Source: Paenibacillus brasilensis
GTDB lineage: Bacteria; Bacillota; Bacilli; Paenibacillales; Paenibacillaceae
Assembly (NCBI RefSeq): GCF_009363115.1
Contig: NZ_CP045298.1
Coordinates: 5,391,501-5,455,500, forward strand
Reading direction: 5' to 3'
DNA length: 64,000 nt
The position numbers and the translations under genes were made by a program. This document shows, piece after piece, positions 26,986 through 34,212 of this stretch (position 1 is its first letter; each line of letters opens with the position of its first letter). Below the pieces are notes generated by a model. It did no database searches. It was not told the DNA's origin and saw nothing but the letters and a program-made list of their open reading frames with translations.

Positions 26986-27558
26986 ATGAATTTACTATCG
27001 TATGGTCTGTTGGGGCTTCTCGCCAGAGAGGAATCCTCCGGTTATGATCTGATGTTGCGTATCCAGCCCTTTTGGCAGGCCAAGCACAGCCAGATTTATC
27101 CGCTGCTGGCCCGCATGGAGAGCAAGGAACTGCTAGCCTCCCGATGGATTCAACAGTCCGACAAGCCTGATAAAAAAATGTATACCATTACCGACAAGGG
27201 AATCCATATGCTTCAGCAATGGTCCCAGGAATCAGTGGCCGCTCCGGTTACACGGGATGAATTAAGTCTTCGACTGTTCTGCCTTTGGTTGACGGACAAA
27301 AGCAGTGCCAACCGCATGCTGGAGGAACGCAAACGCCATTTCATTCAGAAAATCCGGCATTTGGAGGATATACTGGAGGGCATTCCCGCGGAAGATTTAC
27401 ATTTTGGCAGTAAGAACTTCGGTGACTACATTTTAGTGCAAAAAGGGCTTATGAACGCTAAAGCAGGCTTGGAATGGTGCCAGTTGGTTTTGCGCATGCT
27501 GCTTGCCGGGGACGTCAGACCGGACACCAATCCGTTTGCGCTTAAATCGCAAGGCTGA
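26986..27558 (+). CDS. PadR-family transcriptional regulator
   Basis: A 190-residue PadR protein with a winged helix at residues 1-80 (YGLLGLLAREESSGYDLMLRI, HSQIYPLLARMESKELL, YTITDKG) and a C-terminal coiled-coil dimerisation domain (Vir_act_alpha_C type) in which LEERKRHFIQKIRHLE is prominent. The family represses genes for phenolic acid detoxification, multidrug efflux or stress. No obvious divergent target is adjacent; the next gene lies 156 bp downstream on the same strand. AAGGAG precedes the ATG at good spacing. Confidence 0.9.
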   Translation: MNLLSYGLLGLLAREESSGYDLMLRIQPFWQAKHSQIYPLLARMESKELLASRWIQQSDKPDKKMYTITDKGIHMLQQWSQESVAAPVTRDELSLRLFCLWLTDKSSANRMLEERKRHFIQKIRHLEDILEGIPAEDLHFGSKNFGDYILVQKGLMNAKAGLEWCQLVLRMLLAGDVRPDTNPFALKSQG

Positions 27559-27610
27559 ATGCATTAGTCAATCTAGGCATAGGATTTAGGTATCGTCATC
27601 TTTAAATTTT

Positions 27611-27639
27611 AAAAGGTTCAAATTCTTTGAAACCCTTTT
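27611..27639 (+). terminator. Possible weak terminator after padR
   Basis: AAAAGGTTCAAA (27611-27622) and TTTGAAACCCTTTT (27626-27639) can pair with a bulge around a 3-nt loop. It lies about 50 bp after the padR stop. The stem is AT-rich and partly mismatched. Confidence 0.4.
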
Positions 27640-27714
27640 CCATTCATTTCGTATTACGGGTAAGCGGTTGTTTGACCTATAACAAACCAAATTGCTGAGG
27701 GGGATTATATTTAC

Positions 27715-28170
27715 ATGAAGAAGGCATTTACTTTGAAAAATATGATGATGCTGATGATGGCTTTTACATTGTTGATTGCTATGATTGCACCGTCTACAGC
27801 TGATGCAAGGCGAGGTGGCGGATTTAAATCCGGACCAAGATCTTATCAATCTACACCAAGCAAGGCGACTGACAGCAGCGGCATCAATAAGTCTGATAGC
27901 GGAACCAAATCCAGTGCAGCTGCGGGCAACACAAGCAGAACCGGTGGATTCCTCGGCGGTGGCGGCGGGTTCCTCAAAGGTATGATGCTGGGTGGCTTGG
28001 CAGGCATGCTCTTTGGCGGACTGTTCGGCAACATGGGTGCACTGGGCAGCTTGCTCGGCCTTGCCGTCAACGTTCTTGCCATATACGTCCTGATCATGGT
28101 TGGTGTAGGTATCTACCGAGCCGTCAAAAATCGCCGCAGACCTGATGACTCTCGTGGAGGCCGTTACTAA
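27715..28170 (+). CDS. Secreted or membrane Gly-rich protein resembling the N-terminal part of bacterial Tim44-like proteins
   Basis: A 151-residue protein of unknown function. Residues 1-32 are a signal peptide (Met-rich hydrophobic core, cleavage probably after ADA), followed by RRGGGFKSGPRSYQS, a Ser/Thr/Lys linker, a glycine-rich stretch (GGFLGGGGGFLKGMMLGGLAGM) and one transmembrane helix around 115-133, ending RRRPDDSRGGRY. The ADARRGGG start and FLGGG-LFGGLFG core resemble bacterial Tim44-domain proteins, but no Tim44 domain follows. A GAGGGGGAT-type ribosome binding site precedes the ATG. It lies 3 bp from the YxcD-like gene, so the two are probably cotranscribed. Confidence 0.75.
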   Translation: MKKAFTLKNMMMLMMAFTLLIAMIAPSTADARRGGGFKSGPRSYQSTPSKATDSSGINKSDSGTKSSAAAGNTSRTGGFLGGGGGFLKGMMLGGLAGMLFGGLFGNMGALGSLLGLAVNVLAIYVLIMVGVGIYRAVKNRRRPDDSRGGRY

Positions 28171-28173
28171 GCT

Positions 28174-28452
28174 ATGATTTTGAGTATGGACGAAATTATT
28201 AACGCGATTTGTCTGCATATGGCTGAACGCAAGGGCGTTCAGCCCACCGATGTGGTTGTAGAACTAAGCTGGGAAGAGGACACAGGCTATACGGCTGAGG
28301 TACATGTACAGGGCCGCAGTCAGTATTTGGTAGAGGCGAATATGATTGAGGCTATCCTCCGTTACCTGCATTCTGAATACAATATTCGCGCTTACCGCGA
28401 GCAATTAAGATTGGATCTGGATGAAGAAATTACAGCTATTGTCCAAACCTAA
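28174..28452 (+). CDS. YxcD-like protein (DUF2653)
   Basis: A 92-residue acidic cytoplasmic protein matching the DUF2653/YxcD family: it opens MILSMDEIINAICLHMAERK and continues VELSWEEDTGYTAEVHVQGR and MIEAILRYL. The function is unknown. The start is placed at the ATG at 28174 because family members begin MILS; GGAGG sits rather far upstream (13 nt), inside the previous gene. It is the second gene of a two-gene unit with the Gly-rich secreted protein and is followed by a strong terminator. Confidence 0.8.
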   Translation: MILSMDEIINAICLHMAERKGVQPTDVVVELSWEEDTGYTAEVHVQGRSQYLVEANMIEAILRYLHSEYNIRAYREQLRLDLDEEITAIVQT

Positions 28453-28496
28453 ACGTATATCACACAGAATAGTCGTATGAAGCACGTTATAAAAAT

Positions 28497-28540
28497 AAAA
28501 GAACCGACCTTTGCTTAATGCAAGGATCGGTTCTTTTTTT
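28497..28540 (+). terminator. Rho-independent terminator after the YxcD-like gene
   Basis: GAACCGACCTTTGC (28501-28514), loop TTAAT, GCAAGGATCGGTTC (28520-28533) and TTTTTTT. The preceding AAAA allows extension. It lies 70 bp before the end of the oppositely oriented STM4011-like gene and may also serve that side. Confidence 0.9.
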
Positions 28541-28607
28541 AGTACTCGTTTCGTTTCGTTATTATAGCTTGGGACTCCAGTATTTATCTGAAATCGGGAA
28601 GTCAAAT

Positions 28608-29471
28608 TCACCTTACCTGCACCCGCGGCACCCTTTCGAGCAAGCCACTACCATACATTTCCCGAAAAGGCTGCTCCTCCATATGGATATAGCCGATATA
28701 GCAGCCGCATTCTTTCATCCTACACGGGCGTTTGGCGCTAAGACCTTCCAAACCATCCCTGTACAGATGCCCAATTACACGTCGATCCTGATAGCAATGC
28801 TTTACACGTCCATCGCCTTGAACATAAAATACTTCCTCTCCGGCACGACATGCTCGCCCCTGACTGCTGTAATCCTGCAAATTCCATTGAAAATAAGGGT
28901 CGATTGCGGCCAATTCATCCACCTCAGCATCCGTATAATAATGGGGTCGATCCTTGTAGGCGTTGATCCATATATAAACATTCTTTGGAAGTTGCGATCG
29001 TAAGGAACGAATAGCCGGAAATGCCTGTCTCAATCCGACTGTACCGACACTAAAGGAAATACCAAGTTCATATAACTTCATAGCCTGTGATATAAAGGCT
29101 TGCTCTTTTGTCTCTCCAGGGTGATATGTAGCCCACAGCGCAGCAGTGTCCGGATTCAGTTCCTTCGCCCAATCCAGCTTAGCCGATAAATTCGTCTGTA
29201 CTGCCACTTTTTCCACATGCGCCATATGGGAAAATTCAATCATGGTCCTGCGATACCAGGAATGAATCAAGGCTTCTCCATACGGATTAAAAAAAATGGA
29301 AAGTCGATGTCCCAAAGCCCCCTGCTCCCGCACCCAATTGGCAAAACGCTCCAACTGGGCCCTATCCTTGTCCAACGTCTCCCGACTATCCACGTTTTTG
29401 CTGAACGGACAGTAAGGACAAGCATAGTTGCAGGAGGTCAACGAACCACGATAATAAAGGGTTGCTCTCAT
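28608..29471 (-). CDS. STM4011-family radical SAM protein
   Basis: A 287-residue radical SAM enzyme. The 4Fe-4S motif is CNYACPYC (CxxxCxxC) at residues 14-21, followed by IFFNPYGEALIH, a GGEP-equivalent segment. A C-terminal cysteine group (CRAGEE, VKHCYQD, CRMKECGC) could bind an auxiliary cluster, as in SPASM/Twitch-type enzymes. Last gene of the five-gene STM4011-4015 cassette; its start overlaps the stop of the STM4012-like gene by 4 nt (ATGA). The substrate is unknown; radical SAM proteins with extra Cys motifs often modify peptides. Confidence 0.88.
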   Translation of the reverse strand: MRATLYYRGSLTSCNYACPYCPFSKNVDSRETLDKDRAQLERFANWVREQGALGHRLSIFFNPYGEALIHSWYRRTMIEFSHMAHVEKVAVQTNLSAKLDWAKELNPDTAALWATYHPGETKEQAFISQAMKLYELGISFSVGTVGLRQAFPAIRSLRSQLPKNVYIWINAYKDRPHYYTDAEVDELAAIDPYFQWNLQDYSSQGRACRAGEEVFYVQGDGRVKHCYQDRRVIGHLYRDGLEGLSAKRPCRMKECGCYIGYIHMEEQPFREMYGSGLLERVPRVQVR

Positions 29472-30895
29472 GCTCCTTCATACCCTTCCATGCGTTCACG
29501 TACAGCCGTGGAGATCAACCAGTCCCCAATCGCATCAGAATAGGCCATCCCTTCCTCCGTGAGTCGCAGTATGCCCTCTTCAACGACCGCCATATCCGAT
29601 TCCAGCAGCAACGACATTCCTGTAAAATCATCAGACAGAGATACACCAAAGCGCTCAGCGTAGGCTGATAAGTTCAAGCCTTCCCGATGGAGAAGCGCTT
29701 TTAGAATAAAACGCCGTTTGCTTTCTTCCGCATTTAAAATAAATCCGTAGTCTGCCAGATCATGACGCTCCGCAGCAACGTAATCTGCGATAATACTGCG
29801 AGTCGCTGCCGCGCTAACACCGTACCGACTCGCATAGTGTACATTGCGCGTATAAGAGCGAGCACCACAACCCAAACCAGCCATGCCTTCCTCCTGACAG
29901 CTATATGGCAAAAGCTCCTTGTCAGACGCACCCTCATTTTTAGCAAAACGGCGCATGGAATATTGTATATATCCTGCCTGCTTAAGTCTTTCACGTGCCG
30001 CTTCATACAAGCTTAGGCGAATATCATGCTCCAGCCCGGTATAACCCGGCTTCAAAATCGTATTTTCTCGAATATATAGCGGATAAAGAAAAATCTCTCC
30101 CGGCGAGTAAGACAGAGCTTCTTCCAGAGAATATAGCCAGGTTTCCAGCGTTTGACCAGGCAGTCCATAGATCAGATCTACGTTGAGCAGAGGGAAATTA
30201 TATTCCACCAGCCGCGCAAGCGCTTCACGCACCAGCTTAGGCTTCTGAGGTCGATAAATGGCTGTACTCTCTGATTCTACAAAGCTCTGGATTCCCATAC
30301 TGACACGATCTGTCCCACGGCGCTTGAGCACCTCCAGCCGATCCTCAGTCACCGTATCGGGAGAGGTTTCCACCGAAATAGAAGCACGCTTAGGGTCTAG
30401 CCCCATTATATTTTCTGCAATGTTAAACAGGCGTTCGACCAAAGGTGCCTCCAGTAGAGTCGGTGTACCTCCCCCGATTGCAAACCGCGAAAAAGGCCGT
30501 CCGCCCATTATAGGCGCCCATTGCCGGGCTTGTCTTTCAAGCGCATCCACATACTCCTTATGTACATCCAGCCGCTTGTCCGGCAAGGTGAATAGGTTGC
30601 AAAATCCACAGCGAGCCGCGCAGAACGGAATATGCATATACAAAAAGTAGCTCTCCAGCTCCTCTTTCTCCCATAACTCCCGCAATGAAAGCGGTGTATC
30701 AAACGCTCGATAAGCCGTTTTGTGCGGATAAGAGTACAAGTAGGAGCGGTAGGGAGCCTCACGGATCGTGCGTGCCCATTCAGCAGGATTCTCAGGCCAC
30801 GATAACCTGGGAGCTGCCGAGATCACATCCTTTCCCCAAAGGGTATCGGTAGTTGCTCCTGTTGGGTGCGGATGATTCGGATTTATGGCTTTCAT
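29468..30895 (-). CDS. STM4012-family radical SAM protein (HemN-like)
   Basis: A 475-residue radical SAM protein of the coproporphyrinogen oxidase-like (HemN/HemW) group. YLYMHIPFCAARCGFCNLF contains the cluster cysteines (CxxxCxxC) near residue 95; AIGGGTPTLLEA, TSPDTVTEDRLEVLKRRG and VSMGIQSF follow, and the C-terminal half has the HemN winged domain (AYAERFGVSL, RLTEEGMAYSDAIGDWLI). The HemN-type second SAM site implies a methylation-like or decarboxylation-like reaction rather than heme synthesis here. GGAGGGAG precedes the ATG. Cotranscribed with its cassette partners. Confidence 0.9.
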   Translation of the reverse strand: MKAINPNHPHPTGATTDTLWGKDVISAAPRLSWPENPAEWARTIREAPYRSYLYSYPHKTAYRAFDTPLSLRELWEKEELESYFLYMHIPFCAARCGFCNLFTLPDKRLDVHKEYVDALERQARQWAPIMGGRPFSRFAIGGGTPTLLEAPLVERLFNIAENIMGLDPKRASISVETSPDTVTEDRLEVLKRRGTDRVSMGIQSFVESESTAIYRPQKPKLVREALARLVEYNFPLLNVDLIYGLPGQTLETWLYSLEEALSYSPGEIFLYPLYIRENTILKPGYTGLEHDIRLSLYEAARERLKQAGYIQYSMRRFAKNEGASDKELLPYSCQEEGMAGLGCGARSYTRNVHYASRYGVSAAATRSIIADYVAAERHDLADYGFILNAEESKRRFILKALLHREGLNLSAYAERFGVSLSDDFTGMSLLLESDMAVVEEGILRLTEEGMAYSDAIGDWLISTAVRERMEGYEGA

Positions 30896-30963
30896 TTCTG
30901 CTCCCTCCTCACGCTGGATTGATTTCTTAGCATTTTACCAGTGCAATTTATATTTCTTTGACC

Positions 30964-31749
30964 TTACAAAACAAATTCGCGATAAGGCACATTCCATACT
31001 ACCTCATGCGCCAGACGATGCCCTTCGTAGCCATCCTCACCATAAGCCGTGCCATGATCTGAAAAAGCCATACAAAACGTCTTGCCCCGCTTCCGTAAAG
31101 CATCAAACAAGCGGCCAAGTTGCCCGTCCACATACCGCAAGGCCGCTCGCTGAGACTCCACTGAATCCTTAACAGAACCCTCTACAAAATAATGATTAGG
31201 TCCATGGATCGCTGATACATTCAGAAACAAAAACAAGCGCTGTGCCGGGTCTGCCTTTTCCAGCAGCTTCAAGGCATGATTCACCTGATGCTCCGTCGAA
31301 CGGGGATTTGTAACACCAAAGGTCATACGCCAGTAGCTTTCTTGAAAATACCCAGGAAGCACCTTGGCCAGCTTATTTTTCTTCGTAAAAAAAATAACGC
31401 CACCGATGCAGATGGTTCGATAGCCCTCGTTTTCCAGCCCGGACACAATATCCGGAGCATCAAACAGCCAGGTGTATGGATGCGTGCGCAGTCCTGTGTC
31501 CTTTGTATGAAACAGCCGGATGTGTGATGCTTTATCCGGATTCGCAGGAGTCGGCAAAAATCCGCCAAAAAAAGCATGATGTGCGGCATAGGTAAAGCTG
31601 CCGGGTGTATGGCGCTTTTCCCACGGTCCGGAGCCGCATAAATTCGGACAGTTCTCTTCCTCCAGCTTCGCTACATCATATCGCAGCGTATCAAGCGTAA
31701 TCATGACAATATCATGAGAGCCGACAATTTGGTTCATATCAGTCATCAT
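30964..31749 (-). CDS. STM4013-family hydrolase (alkaline phosphatase/sulfatase fold)
   Basis: A 261-residue protein of the alkaline phosphatase superfamily. The first metal motif is IVMITLDTLRYDVAK near residue 14; TPGSFTYAAH near 48 is the probable nucleophile region (Ser or Thr), and the C-terminal metal motif is FSDHGTAYGEDGYEGHRLAH. The formylglycine motif CxPxR of true sulfatases is absent, so phosphodiesterase- or phosphotransferase-type chemistry is more likely. It overlaps the upstream STM4014-like gene by 11 nt. AAAGGAAAG lies before the ATG at 31749. Confidence 0.85.
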   Translation of the reverse strand: MMTDMNQIVGSHDIVMITLDTLRYDVAKLEEENCPNLCGSGPWEKRHTPGSFTYAAHHAFFGGFLPTPANPDKASHIRLFHTKDTGLRTHPYTWLFDAPDIVSGLENEGYRTICIGGVIFFTKKNKLAKVLPGYFQESYWRMTFGVTNPRSTEHQVNHALKLLEKADPAQRLFLFLNVSAIHGPNHYFVEGSVKDSVESQRAALRYVDGQLGRLFDALRKRGKTFCMAFSDHGTAYGEDGYEGHRLAHEVVWNVPYREFVL

Positions 31750-33079
31750 TAGTCTTTCCTTTCAAAGCCGCACTTCTATTGGTGAGCTGGAGCATTTCCC
31801 ATTCATACGGATTCCAACCCTTATATTGAACCCGGTACAGCAAGTCACCGAAGGGATTTACATCCAAAACGTAGGGACGGCCGCCATGAGCCGGAACCAG
31901 TACATCCAGTCCAGCGACACTGGAGGCCGGAAAAACACTCATGGCGGCTTCCGCAGTCGATTGGATCGCTTCCACCTTATCCGGTAACAAGCCGGCCTCC
32001 TCCAGCAAAAGTCGCTTATTACGCAAATGCAGATTCGTAATGGGACTGCGGCTCAAACGTAGAACCGCATGGCAAGCCTCTGCTCCACACACAAGCTGGC
32101 GTACATCATACACGCGCCCGTTCAGGGTCGCTTTGGGAATCCAGCGCTCCACATGTACCCCTTCCATGCACAGCCAATCCAGGATGGCATGAATGTCCTG
32201 CTTGTCCGTATAACGGCGCAAGCGTCCGGCATTGTAAAATACACGCTGACCTTGTACAATTTCCGTGCCAATTGTGGTCACTGCCAGCTCTGCCTGTGTC
32301 CGAGGATGTACCTGATAGGCCATCACTCCAGAAGCACCGGAACCACAAAATATTTTCACAAATATACGGTGAAATCTGCTTTCCTTTATGGTCCTATGCA
32401 GATCGGCAGCGTCACGGAATGCTCCATCTGATGGTAAAAGCACTGGTGGAACCCTTATGCCCGCCTTGCCTAACACGACGCTGCAACGCCGCTTATCGAA
32501 CATCATCGCCACTTCCGCCGGATCATTCATCCAGCGTGACAAGGGCCATAGCAGCGCCGCTTCATGCCGCAGCCAGGCCAGCAGACGGCAATAGCCCCGG
32601 AACCATTGTTCCGGGTGCCAAATACGGCCGTGCTGCTCCTGCAGACGACGCGCTTCTGCTGCCGAAATACCTGTGCCTTGTGTCCATCCCGAGCTTGGCA
32701 GCAGAGAATCATCCCCTTCAGCATCCGGGGCGCCAAGAGCGATCAGCTCACGCTCTACCTCAAAGCTTTCGCCCGGCGCATCCAGACGAAGCAGCGGACT
32801 AATGTCCGCCTGCCTCGTTAGTACCTGAACGATGCTTTGTTGCACATGCACACTACCATTTACGCCATCTGGTGCAGCTTGTGCAGCGATTTGAGCCATC
32901 AGCTCACCCAGACTGCGTTTCTCTCGAATGGCTCGCAGCACTTCTGTATAGGTAACCTCCACTGCTGGCGACAGCTTCAACCTGCTACGCGCCGCTTGTA
33001 GACCCGTGGTCCGGCGATTCCCCGGATTACCGAACAAAATAAATGGCTCGCCGGCACTACTGTCTGATATTCCAACCAT
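31739..33079 (-). CDS. STM4014-family ATP-grasp protein
   Basis: A 446-residue protein with an ATP-grasp-like C-terminal half. The nucleotide-binding lysine region is RIFVKIFCGSGASGVMAY near residue 235, a basic substrate segment is GRVYDVRQLVCG, and the metal site is LDVLVPAHGGRPYVLDVNPFGD near 400 (Asp and Asn ligands). ATP-grasp ligases activate a carboxylate as an acyl-phosphate and join it to an amine. The N-terminal 180 residues form an unassigned domain starting FILFGNPGNRRTTGLQAA. Second gene of the cassette, 20 bp after the STM4015-like gene, with GAGGTGG before the ATG. Confidence 0.85.
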   Translation of the reverse strand: MVGISDSSAGEPFILFGNPGNRRTTGLQAARSRLKLSPAVEVTYTEVLRAIREKRSLGELMAQIAAQAAPDGVNGSVHVQQSIVQVLTRQADISPLLRLDAPGESFEVERELIALGAPDAEGDDSLLPSSGWTQGTGISAAEARRLQEQHGRIWHPEQWFRGYCRLLAWLRHEAALLWPLSRWMNDPAEVAMMFDKRRCSVVLGKAGIRVPPVLLPSDGAFRDAADLHRTIKESRFHRIFVKIFCGSGASGVMAYQVHPRTQAELAVTTIGTEIVQGQRVFYNAGRLRRYTDKQDIHAILDWLCMEGVHVERWIPKATLNGRVYDVRQLVCGAEACHAVLRLSRSPITNLHLRNKRLLLEEAGLLPDKVEAIQSTAEAAMSVFPASSVAGLDVLVPAHGGRPYVLDVNPFGDLLYRVQYKGWNPYEWEMLQLTNRSAALKGKTNDD

Positions 33080-33098
33080 AAAGCCACCTCAAATAAGA

Positions 33099-33941
33099 TT
33101 ACTCAGTCAATGATGGATAACGCCAATCATCTTCCTCATCTGCTTCCTGCTGATCATCTACGTTCACAGATAGTCCAGAGCTTTTCCAACGTTGCATCAT
33201 TTCACTGGACATATAATGATAGCTCAAATCCAGATGCTTCAACCCCTTGATACTTTCACTAGCCAGTAGAGCCTCTGCTCCTTTATCGGATAATGTACCC
33301 TGAGACAGATCCAGCACTTCCAATTGTTCGATGACTGGGGCATTAGCTGCTGCAATCGCAATTTCATCCTGTATTTCGCTATCCTTTAGCCCCAAGTATG
33401 TAAGTTTGGGAAATGGATTATTGTTCAAAAACGGTAAAACATCTTTCAGACTACCATCAAAACCGTATTGATCCACACCCAAATACAGCTCCAGCTTGCG
33501 CAGCTCTGGCAGCTCGGCATGATATATTTGCTGAAGGACGCTGACCGGCAGACCACCGCAAATAATAACCAATTCCTGAAGGCGGCTATGGCGAAGCGGC
33601 TCCAAGCTCAAGTCCTGGCTTCCTTTGACATAAAAAGACTCCAGTGCTGGAAACGCTTCTAACAACGGGGACAGATTCGTTTGATTTATCCATGAAACCT
33701 CACACTCATCATATTCCATATCGCCGATAAACAGCTTGCGCAACTTCGGAAATTGATCTTTATGCTGCACCAGCACCGGGATAAAATCCTCAGGCGAATT
33801 TTCATAGGCTCCGCCCCAATCGCCAATAATTAGCTCCGTAACCTCAGCACTCTCTGGCTTGGCTGCCAGCTCCTCAATGGATTTAGCCATCGTTTGGCCA
33901 TCCTCATAAGCATCAAAATCAACTACTAATTTCACTTCCAT
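33099..33941 (-). CDS. STM4015-family leucine-rich-repeat-like protein
   Basis: A 280-residue cytoplasmic acidic protein. After a strand-rich start (VKLVVDFDAYEDG, TELIIGDWGGAYE) come several degenerate leucine-rich repeats (LRKLFIGDM, LESFYVKGSQDL, LQELVIICGGL, LTYLGLKDSEI, LEVLDLSQGTL, LKHLDLSYHYM). The C-terminus is an acidic linker (QEADEEDDW) ending RYPSLTE. First gene of the cassette, with GGAGG upstream. The role is unknown; it may be the scaffold or the substrate that the radical SAM and ATP-grasp partners modify. Confidence 0.87.
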   Translation of the reverse strand: MEVKLVVDFDAYEDGQTMAKSIEELAAKPESAEVTELIIGDWGGAYENSPEDFIPVLVQHKDQFPKLRKLFIGDMEYDECEVSWINQTNLSPLLEAFPALESFYVKGSQDLSLEPLRHSRLQELVIICGGLPVSVLQQIYHAELPELRKLELYLGVDQYGFDGSLKDVLPFLNNNPFPKLTYLGLKDSEIQDEIAIAAANAPVIEQLEVLDLSQGTLSDKGAEALLASESIKGLKHLDLSYHYMSSEMMQRWKSSGLSVNVDDQQEADEEDDWRYPSLTE

Positions 33942-34083
33942 TTTTACAATTCCTCCGATCGCTCATCTGAGAATGTAATAAATCCCATCTAGTAGACTAT
34001 CTATTTCCAATTCAGTCTATCCTATCATACCAATGTTCGTCAAAAATAGCCTCTTTCCGACATTAATCCTATGTAAAATATGC

Positions 34084-34133
34084 GAAAAAATAAAAGCAGG
34101 ACAGACCGATAAACAGCTGCGGTCTGTCCTGCT
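34084..34133 (-). terminator. Rho-independent terminator after the efflux adaptor gene
   Basis: AGCAGGACAGACCG (34095-34108) and its perfect 14-bp complement (34120-34133) form the stem. On the minus strand it is followed by TTTTATTTTTTCG. It ends the efflux operon and separates it from the STM4015-4011 operon. The remaining 33942-34083 contains the leader of the STM4015-like gene and no other recognised feature. Confidence 0.93.
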
Positions 34134-34212
34134 CATATTCTTTTTCATAAATCTCGCTATTATAAAGCACGAATATATAGTACGAAAAACAAAACTTAGT
34201 CTCTAGACCAAT

